Below are positions 32,163 to 44,713 of a DNA stretch of 64,000 nucleotides, in pieces (positions within the stretch are counted from its first letter, which is position 1; each line of letters opens with the position of its first letter). Location of the stretch: assembly GCA_947561585.1 (NCBI GenBank), contig CANNZV010003146.1, positions 1-64,000 of the forward strand. The letters are read 5' to 3'. The notes beneath the pieces are model-generated. The model worked only from the letters and a program-made list of their open reading frames with translations. It searched no databases and was not told the DNA's origin. The position numbers were made by a program, and so were the translations under genes. This stretch comes from Caprella mutica (taxonomy: Eukaryota > Arthropoda > Malacostraca > Amphipoda > Caprellidae).

Positions 32163-33185
32163 TTTACTGTAATTGGAACGGTAAATTACTTTAATGACCA
32201 GGCAATCAACATTCAGGCGACAAACTTTATTGTAATACCTCATAAAAAACAAAAAACAAAAAGCAAAATTAACAAAACAAGATCTAGCAGCATTTAAGAA
32301 ATTTTTTTTTTAGAAAAAATAAAAGTCAAATTAAATTAGACCATTATTTTAAATTTTTAATTTTAAGTTTGGGTAATTTTAAGTGAAAATTAACAATAAT
32401 CGTTTTCAATTGAATTTAATTTTAAGTTTAATTTTTTTTCGGTGTTAATTTTAATGTTTATTTTTAAGGATTAAGACTGTCTCAAAATTTGATAAAGATG
32501 ATCAAAATTCATAAAAAAAGAATATAAATTGATTAAAAAGTCATAAAATACGATATCATAACATATGATAAATTATAATGAATAATTATTTTTATCAATA
32601 AAGTAGGAATTTTATTAAAATAAAACATAACTAAGTTAAATAAAATATATTTTTATAATAAAAAAATTTTTTGGATTATAATTTTTTTTTTAAATGTAAA
32701 TGAAGTAACAAATTTGTGTAATGTATTGGAGTGATCAAGGACTCTGATTATATTTAGAATAATATTCTAAATATTAGGAGGGGCGAGGTGAGATCTCAAA
32801 TAGATTAGGCAAGTTTTTACATTTATAAAATGAAAAAATTATTCATTTTTGAACTGAGACATAATAGGTAGGAATAATTTAGAATATTTAGGAATAAATA
32901 AAAATATTGTTAAAGCAAAATTGAGATTGTATAGGTAAGATAAAAATTTTAAGAAAATTTGGTGAATGCACTTTAGTCTGACATATTTCTAGAATGAATT
33001 AAACTCATATTTTTTCAATTTGCTAATAATATATTTATAGCCGGTTCGAGAAATTTGAAGAGATCCAAAACACATGTTTCCACTAACAGCGTGAGCGTCT
33101 GAACATTGTTAAATATAGAGTAACAATGGGTAGACAGACCAGCTGGCAGTTTTGGAAAAATGTGAATTGTAACTTTGAAATTTTC
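32163..33185 (+). other. gypsy copy B 3' untranslated region
   Basis: Very AT-rich; no ORF or clear repeat. Lies between the small ORF and the polypurine tract. Confidence 0.7.
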
Positions 33186-33200
33186 GGAAGGGGGGAGCGA
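33186..33200 (+). promoter_or_regulatory. gypsy B polypurine tract
   Basis: CGGAAGGGGGGAGCGA directly before the 3' LTR, the usual priming site for plus-strand DNA synthesis. Confidence 0.75.
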
Positions 33201-33664
33201 TGTAGTAATGCAAACACAGCAATTGTGTATGCATAACTGCTATCATGAACCTATATGATTGTGAGTAAGTAACATTCAAAGTTAGTTACCAATCGACTCG
33301 CATGAGATACACACCTTATCTCAAGTCTTAGTTAGTGAGACCATTACTTGTGAGTGTTTTAGTGAAGTTACACAGTGTATTTACCAGTGCTTGATAATCG
33401 AATATATTCTCTTTAAAGTGTTATCTATACTAAGTTATTATCCTAAATACAGTTAAGCTTGGACCAGAGGCCTGAGGTCGGAACCATATTGGCAAGGTGG
33501 TTCTAGGGCATGGTACCATGAGTATTTAGTAGAAAGAGATGTATTGAGAAAAAGGAATCTGAAAATAGTAAACAGAGTAAGATTCTAATCACACGTAACC
33601 CATATCGTGAACTGTTAGAAGGTTCCACAGTTGATGAGATAACCCCACAGGGGGAACCGTCACA
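33201..33664 (+). repeat. gypsy copy B, 3' LTR (464 bp)
   Basis: Starts TGTAGTAATGCAAACAC and ends CCGTCACA; followed by CCCC, the target duplication. Differences from the 5' LTR noted by eye: G/A and T/G near the start, T/A in GTGTGTAAG, G/A in CCTGAATAC, G/A in GGTACCGTGAG. Confidence 0.95.
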
Positions 33665-34031
33665 CCCCTACTTTTTGGCCTACCCTATAATGTACAAAGC
33701 AATTAAAAGAAGTTAAATAATTACATTTCTTCAAGTCTGAGTATTAATCTGTAGATTTATTTTTATAGATTACAAACCTCAAAGGGGGGGAGGGGGGGGA
33801 GAGGGGGAATTGAAAAGTGCCCCCTTGAGGGAATCCTAGATACGCCCCTGTACCGGGACGGTATTTCCTAGAACAACGGGTAACAGCAAATTAATGTAAT
33901 TTTAGAGCAAACTAATATATTAAGCATCATTATTTCAAATACACAATATACCACACATAATTAAGTATATTCACCTGTAACGTATTGCTGGCTTCACCTG
34001 TATCACCTATCAGGTCTAGTTATGTACTGAT
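33665..34031. other. right flank of gypsy B, G-rich tract and possible DNA-transposon end
   Basis: A G-rich purine stretch (33783-33808) is followed by GAGGGAATCCTAGATACGCCCCTG (33828-33851). In reverse this starts CAGGGGCGTATCTAGGA, resembling a terminal repeat of a DNA transposon. Its partner was not found. No gene. Confidence 0.4.
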
Positions 34032-35180
34032 CATGACATAATAACTTTTAACAGGTATGCTTGCGCGCAGATTCTCCCCAAACCCCCACAACCGTACGGG
34101 AGTATTTTGTGACGTCATAGAAGTGAGGCTTTACCAATTACCATGCTATTTTGTTTATATTTAATGATAGATAAATACAGCTTACTACATACCATTTTCA
34201 TGACATTCACATAGAGAATTTTACGAGAATTACGAATATGTCATCTTATTTTCTCTAGAATACTTATTTACCTACTTACAATTATTTTTATTTCGTATAT
34301 TTACATGTATTTGGTATGGCAATATAGGGTCAAGCAGGTAAATTGCGGCACACTTACAAACTTCTGCCTCTAACAACAGATTATCATAGCTTCAAAACAC
34401 TCGTTTAAAACTTAAATTGATAAGTTATAGTATGCACTGTACTTCTTTCGATAGTTATGCAACATTTTAATGTATTTCGATTCAGAATGTTTTAAAGACT
34501 CTCTGTAGAGGGCCGCAATTTACCTGCGTGACCCTAGCATGGTATGATAACCATGCTATTTCAAGGAAAAGGACCACTAAAGTTATATTTATGTGATCTA
34601 CCTAAAAAAATTTATGACCTGTAAAATATATTAATTCACGGTGTTATTAATTCTATTTGAATCAACTTTAATTCATGTCTTTTATTTTGTTGAGTCACCC
34701 CTGATAAGTTTTCTTCAAGGAAGTTTTCTATTATGGTATTGCGTTCTTTGTTTGTTCGTTAGTTTGTCACGCACACTGATTTCGTCAAGTTGAAATACAT
34801 TTGAGAGCTGTTATTTCTTCGTTTCATTAATCCTCATATGTTCATAATTGTACCAAATCATGAATAATAAGTTAAAAAATTCCCTGAGACTATTTATTAT
34901 AGAAAACACTAATTTTGAACCAAAGGAAAAATAATTAAATCAATTAATGTTTATTTATTAATGTTCATGTTTATTAAATCTTATTTACCATTTTTCTGAT
35001 TGCTTAATATTACCTAAATAAATAAAAAGAAACTATGATAATTGATACTTTCAAAATGAATTTGCTATACGAGTGACAAAATTTGAATACACAATGCCAT
35101 CCTCTATGACGTCACGAGGGGGGGCTGCGCAGAAGAAACTCAATTTCGTCTCTTTTGCGAGCGTACCTTATAGAGTGATG
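34032..35180. mobile_element. 1.1-kb TIR element, copy 2 (inverted relative to copy 1)
   Basis: Near-identical reverse complement of 15886-17022. It starts CATGACATAATAAC...CAGGTATGCTTGCGCGC and ends GCGAGCGTACCTTATAGAGT, with TGACGTCATAGA near 34112 and the same palindrome near the other end (35106). Differences include a 7-bp duplication (AATTACC) near 34136. The far right end is about 10 bp shorter than copy 1. Confidence 0.8.
34325..34536. mobile_element. nested MITE in TIR element copy 2
   Basis: Same TAGGGTCA-ended 212-bp insert as at 16527-16737, in the corresponding position and orientation relative to its host element. Confidence 0.7.
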
Positions 35181-36594
35181 CCTAAAAAGTTACGCTCTGA
35201 ATTCTACTCCTAATGATTCCAATTGCCATAGGTTAATTATTATGAACAGGACAGAAAAAACAATTGCTATAAAAATAAATAGCATTAACTAATTCATTAC
35301 AGAGAGAAACATTTCCTTCAAAAAATCTCGATAATAATGTATATTATTATGATAATATACGATCAATATTTACCGTAATGAACAATGATAGACAATATTG
35401 CCGATTGTGAATTTTGCGCCTACTGAGTAAATGAAGTAATTACTTTACTGCGACTAGACTGGTGTATTGCAGAGCTTTGGTTTCACTAATTTGTGTCCAG
35501 TGTCTGATTAGGAATGATTAAGTTATTATGCTCTTAGAACATTCTTAGATATAAACACAGTTGTCAAGTATGAAGAGAAATAGAAACATTTGAGCTTTTA
35601 TACTTCTATTCAAATGAGCGGCAAATTGAAGGGATTACCTAATTAACTAATTAGTATACTAGAAAGAGTTCTAAATTAACTCAAAAAGTTTCTCCCACAT
35701 AATATCATGATTAACCTGTATTATTCTCTTGTCCGTTCTTTTATAATGCATGGAGTAGATCATGGTACGTATGGTTGTTCCTCTTATCTGATAAATAGGA
35801 TATTTGTTTCACAAAAGAAAAATTTGAGATGCATTTGTAACTTACAATATTATGACCATACAGATGATCATTTCAAAAGTTAGAAAATGTGTACATATTT
35901 AATGTATTAATCTACATTCATAAAACTATTCACTGAGGTTTTGATGAAAATTTACTCAGCTGTAACGTCTCAAACTTCTGTTCACTCATTTAATGTACTA
36001 GAAATAACTATGTGCTTCCTAGACATCACACTGTAACTTTTGAAAAATCCTTATATTATGTTGGAATGAAACTATGGAGTGGTTTGTTTACCGCGTGATA
36101 TGAAGCGATTGGCATCTTTTGAAACATTCAAGAGAACATTGTGGAAAATAATCATCATTTTCACTTTCCTTTCCTTTATTTCTTAACCTTTTTGCATCAG
36201 AATCTATATTTTCTTACTCACTCTCTTTCTATCTTTCTTTCTTTCTTTCGAAGCAGCGATTATTTTAAATAATATATATATATATAGGTTGCCCTAATAG
36301 CCCTGGAGCTTACAAGGGCCACAATTAGGTGTGTAGTTTCATTTTTTTCAATTAGAGGTGTATTGTATTTCATACCTTTTTATGAATAAAATTGTTTTAT
36401 TTTTTCAAGCCAAGTGTAAATTCATCGCAAAGTGAGTTAATCGCATGGTAAAGCACAGTTGCAGATTACGAGAACGATCATTATTATAGCAGTGTGAACC
36501 ATTTTAAGCAGAGCTGAATCGTGCCTGAAATATTTATTGTTATAATTCCCTAGCAACCATGACACTTTGTGCCAACATGGGTAATACACCATTT
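35181..36594. other. AT-rich spacer with simple repeats, no gene
   Basis: Contains short (TTTC)n and (TA)n tracts around 36225-36285. Otherwise no supported feature. Confidence 0.45.
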
Positions 36595-36599
36595 TAGTC

Positions 36600-37245
36600 T
36601 CAAATTAAAAAAGTCAAGTTCAAATTAAAAAAAGTGAAGTTCAAATTAAAGGAAGTGAATTTCGAATTAAAATTAGTGAACTTCAAATTAAAATTAGTCA
36701 AGTTTAAATTTAAAAAAGTCAACTATAAGTTAAAGCAGTTCTATTTAAAATTAAAACAGGTCAACTTCAAATTAAAAAAGTTCAATTTCAAATTAAAATA
36801 TCGTATTTTTCTTCTGTTAAATTCTCAATTCTGAAATAAATAAAGTTAATTCACAAATAGGAAATTTTCTACAAATATTGAATAATGGCAAAAGCAGTTT
36901 CATTTCATCATATATTTATTTACTCGTCCAGTTCATTATAAGTTCATGTATAATGGATACAGTAGAACATTCATATTATTCTAAAGATTTATCAGATGGT
37001 TGAATCGTACATGAGCTCATCTTTCATAATTTATGATATTCTATAAAATAAAAATAAAAAATTTAATTTGTACTTGAGTTATTTTTATTTGAAATTGATT
37101 TATTTTAATTTGAACAACACTTTATTTAATTTGAAGTTGATCTTTTTTAATTTGAACTTGACTAATTTTAATTTAAAGTTCACTTCCTTTAATTTGAAGT
37201 TGACTAATTTTAATTTGACCTTGACTTCTTTTAATTTGAGGCTAA
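36600..37245. mobile_element. foldback-type element 2, arms of about 20-bp tandem repeats (CAAATTAAA core)
   Basis: Left arm 36600-36805 is a run of AGTCAAGTTCAAATTAAAA-type units. Right arm 37065-37245 is the inverted set (TTTAATTTGAAGTTGACTAA). The centre of about 260 bp is non-coding. Frames through the arms give repeated FKLKxVN or LKLxxFNL words and are artefacts. Confidence 0.8.
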
Positions 37246-37384
37246 AATGGTGTAGATGGTTAGATGGGCAAGAGATGGCAGATTGAAAAGTAGCCTAGAA
37301 GTTACATGGGGATAATATGGTTTTCCATTCTCATGGAATGTTAACTTGGGAGAACGTTAGTTCAATGTGGCGAATCCAGCACTA

Positions 37385-38480
37385 GGACTTTTCTTCACCG
37401 GATCATTCCCCGCAAGACTATTCCCCGACAGGACTATTCTCGCCGAATAAAACAATAGTATTTTGGGCAATTAAATTATAATTTCGATAAAACAAACCAT
37501 TTATCAATAGAAGACACAGTTTATTAACAGACTCACACAATAATACAGTCTCATTTTTAGCTTTGATATCCATATGTGTCAAGACTGTTTTTTATTTTAA
37601 GACTGTACCTCCGTACATTTACATATAATTAAGATATGCTGCGAAGTTCAAACATTATGGCAATTCCAAGGGATTGCCAAATGTCACACAATTTAGTCTA
37701 AGAAGCTACGATTGATTCAGTTTATTCCAACTCTAAAGTTATACATATCGCGAATTTATTATTTTCTTTGCAAACTATTATAAAATATGGTGATCTATTT
37801 ACTTCTCATTCAAATATATACTTTTCCATAACGCTAATAAATTTAATTGTAGTTTATTAATCTGACAATTAATATATAACAGAGTTAATAACCTTACAAT
37901 CATTTTTTTATTACAATTAATATGGGCCTCTTTTTATAGAGTTTTTTTTCTATTATACATATTAAATATTTATACCTTAAAGAACTTATAATAGATTTAC
38001 CATTTTTATGAAAATACATAAGTTAGAGTGTAGAAATCCTTAAATCAAGATTTTTCAAATAGTCAGATTTGAGGAAGATTTACATATAAAGTCGTACATT
38101 TTCTCTAAAAATCTCCAATGAAAACTAATTATCAAAAGAATAATTACTAAACGGGTTCCGTTCAAGGAGTTGGTAAGTGACCAATTTCCATACAACAATG
38201 TTTAAAAAAATCCCCAAATATTGGTTAGTAGCGACGGCAGACTTTGATTTACAATTTCACGGCAATAGATTTATTGGTGACAACGTTTTTTTCAAAAACG
38301 AATTAAAAAATCTGAATATCAAATTGTATTCCAGATTACAAATTTAAAAAATTAATTAGGCGGGAAAAAGTCCGGCGGGGAAAAGACCGGCGGGGAAAAG
38401 TCCGGCGGGGAAAAGACCGGCGGGGAAAAGTCCGGCGGGGAATAATAGTCCGGCGAAAAAATTCCGTTTCCCGGCGAATC
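37385..38480. mobile_element. foldback-type element 3, arms of a 15-bp GC-rich repeat (GGCGGGGAAAAGACC)
   Basis: Left arm 37390-37440 has degenerate units ATTCCCCGCAAGACT / ATTCCCCGACAGGACT. Right arm 38356-38480 has about eight clean inverted units alternating GACCGGCGGGGAAAA and GTCCGGCGGGGAAAA. The centre of about 900 bp is AT-rich. Arms are unequal in length, so copy number changed after insertion. Confidence 0.75.
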
Positions 38481-38627
38481 CACCCCATTGAATTGTCATA
38501 TTGGCCCAACTTTATTAATATAGAACGAATCATAATTATATGGCTGAAACTTGATTAACATATTGGAAAGATTATTTTCTGGAATACGGAGGATTCAATT
38601 ATTCGCAATTGATGAAATGTCTTCGAA

Positions 38628-39500
38628 TTAATGGTATCCGGCGGTTTTTCCGAAAACGAATTTTACGAAACCAAATTCTCCGAAAACTAATTCGCCGAAC
38701 CCTAATTCGCCGAACCGGATTCTCCGAATACGAATTTTCCGAAACCCAAATTTGTCGAAAACCGATTCGCCGAAAGCCAAATTTGCCGAAAGACAAATTT
38801 ACCGGAAGACTTATTTAAAACAGAATGTAATATTACACAAAAGTTACAGAAAAGAAACGAAACAATGAAATCATAACCCTTAGTTAGACTAAATGATCCT
38901 TTATTCTGTCTCTTTGTACTAGCGTGTTTATTCATTTTTGTGAATATTCCATGTTATTCAGTTGTTAATAGAATACCATACAGAAGGTGTTTTATGGCTT
39001 ACGTTATTAATATTTGAATAAAATAACTATTAGAAATGTTTATATCTTCCCAATATACCTCTAGCTTCAACGATAGTGTCTCTTGCATGAATAAATCTTT
39101 TTCAGGTAAAAAGACTGATTTCTATCAACACTTTTTAGTAATGCCACATGTACATATTAATATTTAATATATACAGCTAGATAAATGAATTTAGAAAAAT
39201 GATACCGAATTAGCGTATTACAAATTTATATAGCAACAGTAATGTCAAACTCATATAAGAAATGTTTTTTTTATGCATAAGTAATGATGATGAGAACTAC
39301 AAAGTCCAACAGAATGTTGCTTTTGAATACATCAAATTTAATTCTCGACAAATTCGTCTTTCGGAAAATTTGTCCTTCGGCAAATCCGTTTTCGGCCAAT
39401 TTGGGATTCGGAAAAAAAGTTTTCGCAAGAACCGTTTCGGCAAATTAGTTCTCGGCAAATTTGGTTTCGGCCAATTTGTTTTCGGAAAATCAGCCTAGAC
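38628..39500. mobile_element. foldback-type element 4, arms of about 15-bp repeats (CCGAAAACGAATT)
   Basis: Left arm 38638-38812 has about eleven units of CCGAAAxCxAATTyG type. Right arm 39345-39497 is the inverted set (TTCGGCAAATTTGT). The centre of about 530 bp is AT-rich without a gene. Frames reading FRKNRFGKF are repeat artefacts. Confidence 0.8.
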
Positions 39501-40130
39501 CCCGAATTAATATTAAAACATTAATCGTTATTAAACTATCTCCTCAGCAACATCTTGGACCAAGATGGTTCCTACATAACAGCCCATGCTGTCATCATGT
39601 TGGCCAATTTCGTAAAAAAAAAATCACACTACCAATACGATTTGTCAACCTATGAAACAATGAGACGATTTATTCACGAACACAAATTACAGAAAAACAG
39701 GCATCACAATACAGAATTTACGATTATTTAAGACAATATATATGACAATATGATTATATATGACAATGTATAAAAGAGTGTTGATGGCCCTTTGAAGCTC
39801 TGTAACAGACTTTTAGGGCATCATAATTAATATTTATTAAGGATAAAATAAGAGAAGGTGGAAAAATAGGTTCTATAGAATTAAAAAACAACTTGGTTAA
39901 GGTGAGTACAACATGGCACCCCAGAAAGGGATGTAAATAAATAGACAGTTCACTATAGGAAATAACATTTGGATAAGGAAAAAGAATAAAGAGAGGGAAA
40001 AGCCTAACTAAATATAGCAATGGCTAACTAGATTTTACCAGAAAAAGTGAAAAAGAATAATAAATCTCAGCTCTATCAATAATCGAACACATGACAACAT
40101 TCAGTAGTTGGAAATTATGCTACACTTTAT
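39501..40130. other. no gene recognised
   Basis: A minus-strand frame at 40020-39754 (MLYLVRLFPLFILFPYPN) is hydrophobic but has no supporting features and borders a LINE 3' end, so it may be LINE 3' UTR. Nothing else seen. Confidence 0.35.
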
Positions 40131-42940
40131 TACTTTTTCATATGAAGAAAGTGTTTTGTAATTTTACAGAGTGACTGGAAGTGAATTCCAAAGTTTAGGA
40201 CCAATGTAGGAAACACTCATCCTAGATTTAGATTTACGAAAAGAGGGGACTATTAATCTGGTCCAATTTCTTATGGAATACAAATGTACGTCTGAATGGC
40301 TCTGTAAGTTATTGAACAAATAAGTATCAGTGTTGAAATATATTGCCTTGTACATCCTTACTAATACACAGTACTCAAATGAATTATGAACATTTAAAAT
40401 CTCAAAACTTTTTGAAATAAAGGGAGGTATGAGAGTTGAAGGGTAGACTGTTGACAAATCTCAGGGCAACCCTGCAAACAATTCCACATGGTTGGGTGGA
40501 TATAATGTGGCAATAAGTTTTTAAGATGTATCATCCACATTGAAACAACCTAAACACTAAAATAAAAGATGGTTAGCATGTGGTTACGCAATATCATAAC
40601 CACATTTTTAAAAACATACTGAAAACATTTGGTATAGATATGTAATTATATACATTAAAACCACTTGTTAATGAACATTTCAATAACAGATGTAAACCAT
40701 GTGTAATTTACCACATTACAACCACATTTCAATTACCATTTCAATAACAGATGTTAACCATGTGTAATTTACCACATTAAATACACAACATCTGCTATTG
40801 AAATGGTAATTGACATGTGGTTCTAATGTGGTAAATTACACATGGTTAACATCTGTTATTGAAATTGTAATTGACATGTGGTTGTAATGTGGTAAATTAC
40901 ACATGGTTAACATCTGTTATTGAAATGGTAATTAAAATGTGGTTGTAATGTGGTAAATTACACATGTTAAACATCTGTTATTTTAGTGTTTAGGTTGTTT
41001 CAATGTGGATGAAACATCTTAAAACTTATTGCCATATTATAACCGCCCAACCACATGGCTTCCATGTGTATGCCATGTGGAAATGTTTGCAGGGAAAATT
41101 AGTTCTGTATTAATAGTTCCTGCTATAATATTGTAATCAGATTTAAGATCAAAATTATGAGTTAAGGTGCTATCATCAGCAAAAAGAGTATATTTAAATT
41201 TATCAGAGCTTTTAGGTAAATCATTGATAAACATCAAAAATAGTAAAGGGCCGCGGACGCTACCTTGAGGAACGCCATGGCTTACATTCGCATGATTAAA
41301 TGAAGAATTTCCCAATACAACATATTGTTTGCAGTCAGATAGATAAGATTTCAACCATTCAAATATGAATCCCCTAAACCCATATATATGCAATTTTTTA
41401 GTAAAATAGAGTGGTCAATGCAAACAAATGCTTTTGAAAGATCTAAAAATATAGATATCACACTCTGACCATTGTCAATAGAAGGATATAAGTACATAGT
41501 TCAAAAAGTGTAGCAAGACAGGAGAAGTCGATTTTTTTTTATCTGAAACCAAACTGATCTTCAGATAGTATGGAATATTTCACAAGGTATTTATAGACTC
41601 GCTTATAAATTAACTTTTCAAAGATTTTACTGTAGGTGGGTAAAATTGATATGGGAATCACTCTGGCGATTTTTAATGAACTAGGAAATATGCCTAAGAA
41701 CATGGAGAGATTAGTAATATGTGCATGTATAGGGGATATTATGTTACTAATTCTCTCAAAACATGGATGGGTACAGTGAAAAGATAATTTGATTTGTTCT
41801 TCAGCGACCGAATTACGGTGGATTGACGGGGTTAAAATAGAAGGAGTTAGGGAATTCATTCGTAAAATAACTCATCAAATCACCTGGATTCAGATCAACC
41901 GAGTCACTGATCTCGGAACCAATTGTAGAGAAGTAGTCATTCAGTGAATTGATAATTATTTGAGAATCAGTGGAAACCGAATCACCGACAACCAACTTTT
42001 CAATATTAGCTTTATCGAAATTAGTCTTCCCCATAACGGTATTTATAGTTGTCCAAGTCTTTTTAATGTTGCTTCTAAATAATGAAAATTTATTCGCATA
42101 GTAGTCACAGTTATATTTCCTAATTAAAGATGTGACATAATTAGAGAATCTATTATAATCATGCTGAGTTATTCTATTCTGCTTATACAGCAGATATAAT
42201 TTTTGACGCTTTTTTACATTCGCCAACACCTCATTACAAATCCATGGTTTTCTAACTGAGCGCTGCGACATTGTCTTAGTTTTAATTGGACAAGATTTAT
42301 CATATAATTCATATACGGTACTTTTAAATAACTCAATCAATTCATTAACATCACCAACATTAAGGATAGAGTTAAGGTTGAAGTTCTCCAGTGCTTCACA
42401 AAATCGGTTCATTGTTACATCAATAATTACCTTATAGCTAACATTAATGGAACCCGAATGATCACCAAACATATTGAATACCTCCCTACTAACAAAAAAT
42501 ACTGGTAAGTGATCAGAAAAGTCACTCATTAATATATCCAACGTACAATTAGAAGCACAGGAAATAAATATGTTATCAATCAGCGTAGCACTGTTATAAT
42601 CAATTCTAGTAGGTTTGTTTATCAAGGGAATAATTGCATGACAGGACATCAGGTTAAGAAAATTATCAACTTTACCATCAGTTACGTTCATCATATTAAG
42701 ATTGAAATCTCCACATACAACAAACCTGATATACTTGGTAAGTCTTAAAGAAGATAGGAACATCTCATAATCAGTATTAGGTGGCCTGTAAATAAGGCCA
42801 ATAAGTATGAAAGTATTTTTAAAAGAAATTTCCAAAAGTAACGATTCAATATCGTCCAGGCATTCAGAAATGTGCGTTAGAGTTTTACATTTCAACTTAC
42901 TCCTAACAAATATACTTAGACCCCCCTCCCCGTCGATTTG
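40131..42940 (-). mobile_element. 5'-truncated CR1/jockey-type LINE
   Basis: Minus-strand LINE in decayed frames. The APE endonuclease begins abruptly near 42935 at DGEGGLSIFVRSKLK, then LIGLIYRPPNTDY, VVCGDFNLNMMN and MSDFSDHLPVFF. A long linker contains KPWICNEVLANVKKRQKLY. RT (41859-41040) has KIARVIPI, YSKIFEKLIYKRVYKYL, EDQFGFR, GVPQGSVRGPLLFLMFINDL and the catalytic TLFADDSTL. The C-terminal IGPKLWNSLPVTL block is at 40200-40164. The first half of APE and all of ORF1 are missing. It is split near 41092 by foldback element 5. Confidence 0.85.
40471..41092. mobile_element. foldback-type element 5 nested in the LINE, about 62-bp tandem repeats in opposed arms
   Basis: Ends CCCTGCAAAC...TTCCACATGG and its complement CCATGTGGAAATGTTTGCAGGG. 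Inside, from about 40660, a unit of about 62 bp carrying TTTCAATAACAGATGTTAACC and TGTAATTTACCACATTA repeats about twice in one orientation and then, after 40790, about three times in the other. It lies exactly between LINE blocks TELIFP and the LWNSLP end. Confidence 0.8.
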
Positions 42941-43917
42941 ATCTCAGCTTGTGCCCACATGGGCCCCATTAACTCTGGTTGCTTGGGTTCCTCTGTAAAT
43001 TTTTGACTATCTGTATATAAAGTTCAATATATCAATTATTAGATAATGAATCTTATCAATAGGTCACTTCCTGTTATAGTTACATCAGTGTGATATCTAT
43101 AGTTACTGCATCTAGTTTCACCTTCATTAGGACTTCTCAACTCTATTTAGTATTTATATCGTCTGTCTCATTTAGAATCCCGTCTGAAGTATTTGCAACA
43201 TAAAATTTACATTAACTTTACATTCACTGGATTACTAAGTTTTCTATTCAACAAAGAAATTGGAATTCCGGCAAATGATGACAGTTTTAGAAAGCCAGAA
43301 TTGGGTTAAATCAGTCACAAAACTTGCGTGTTTGTTGTGACTTTATCTTCATCCCATAAAAATACAATTAGTGTTGAAAATAATGATGATTACTGTAAAA
43401 GAAAAAGGCCATATTAACAGTTTGGTGCCCAAAAAACCAAAAAGTTCTTCTCTTCCATTCAGTCACAACAGCACTATGAAGCACAATGTAAAAATGACAT
43501 AGTGGGTGTACTTAAATATTCATTGTTTACTCTGGCATTGTTTACTTATAACTAAATATAAAAGGAATCCAATAATTTTTCAGAAGTTTTTAATTCTTCC
43601 AATAAAATTATACCTACAATAGTCTCAAACTAGCTGATACACACACAAAGCATTAATAATTTGCAAATAAAAGACTAACAATAAAACATTCATCTTTGAG
43701 GATATACCAAAAAGGAGAGCTAACATTCACTTATATTATTCTATTTATTTAATTTTAGTAAACGGTTTAACGTCTGCTATTGAACCAAAGGCCAAATCGC
43801 TGACGTCAAGAGGAAATGAAGTAGAAGGGACCGAAAGAAGCAGTCAGAAAGGAAAGTGGATCCATGAACAAAGTCACCTACTACCAATCGGTGACAATTC
43901 TCATTGATGCAGGAAAG
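42941..43917. other. no gene recognised
   Basis: Mixed sequence flanking the LINE. Possibly 3' of, or intronic to, the zinc-finger gene. No feature supported. Confidence 0.35.
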
Positions 43918-44229
43918 CTAATTCGTGAATGCAGTCACTTGTAAAGGAATGTGACGTAAAGGGACATAAGCACTGGTGGTTGTACTAACAAATGGAAGAG
44001 GAAAATGAAGAGGTGAAAGTAAATCAGGACCTCGTATTGAAGACATAACCCTGGCGCTATCCTCTAAAACTGCAAGTAGCGTTAATAAAAATAGATAAAC
44101 AAGTTGCAAATGAAAATACATAATCCATATAACAACAGCTTGGGCCACAGAGAGTTTGAGGATAGAGCACCTGGTGGCTATCATTTTACTATAATATAGT
44201 AATTTTATTTTAATTAGTACCTCTGCCAT
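43918..44229 (-). CDS. unassigned 103-aa open frame with a hydrophobic stretch
   Basis: Frame MAEVLIKIKLLYYSKMIATR... with a strongly hydrophobic middle (VIWIMYFHLQLVYLFLLTLL) and a Pro/Thr-rich tail ending QVTAFTN. No family recognised, no homologue elsewhere in the window, no splice or promoter support. It may be a chance frame downstream of the zinc-finger gene. Confidence 0.15.
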   Translation of the reverse strand: MAEVLIKIKLLYYSKMIATRCSILKLSVAQAVVIWIMYFHLQLVYLFLLTLLAVLEDSARVMSSIRGPDLLSPLHFPLPFVSTTTSAYVPLRHIPLQVTAFTN

Positions 44230-44713
44230 GCATCAGCACCACAACTCTCTCATTTTACTATCAACAAATTACCAAGTATAGATAAATTACAATCAACATA
44301 TCAGTATCAGTTCAAAGAAGGTCATTAAGTTTTCTAACATTACAATAAGATACCTAACATTATACCAAAAGTTGATGATGAAATTACAGATCATTGTAAT
44401 ATAAATGGAGTATTATAATTCCAATTATAAAACAAAACTGCTGGTTGAACTGCCAGCTTGTCAGTAGCATATATTTATCCCGACTGAAGTGTTGCTTCGT
44501 AGATTGCTTTGTTGAAGGTGCCAAGTGAGACTAATCTGGACAGTGATCTCTTAATGAGTAGGAGTATATTCTTCATGTGGCAATTGTTATTCAATAGTAT
44601 TTGCAGAATGACAATGGAGATCTTGCTATTTGATTCAGGCCGTTGAGTGTATACAATTACCACCAATGAGCTTTTTGGAAGAGATGCAGGACTTTATTCC
44701 TAGATATAATAAG
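44230..44713 (-). other. 3' flank of the zinc-finger exon
   Basis: On the minus strand an AATAAA lies at 44698-44693, about 16 bases past the zinc-finger stop codon, and could serve as a polyadenylation signal. No other feature. Confidence 0.4.

Noticed and set aside
36600..39500. Basic Lys/Arg-rich repeat proteins encoded by the arrays
   Set aside because: Open frames arise because the repeat units lack stops; unit lengths are often not multiples of three and no start context or conservation is visible.
43918..44229. Secreted or membrane host protein
   Set aside because: Hydrophobic but without signal-peptide placement, family match or splice support; kept only as a low-confidence frame.
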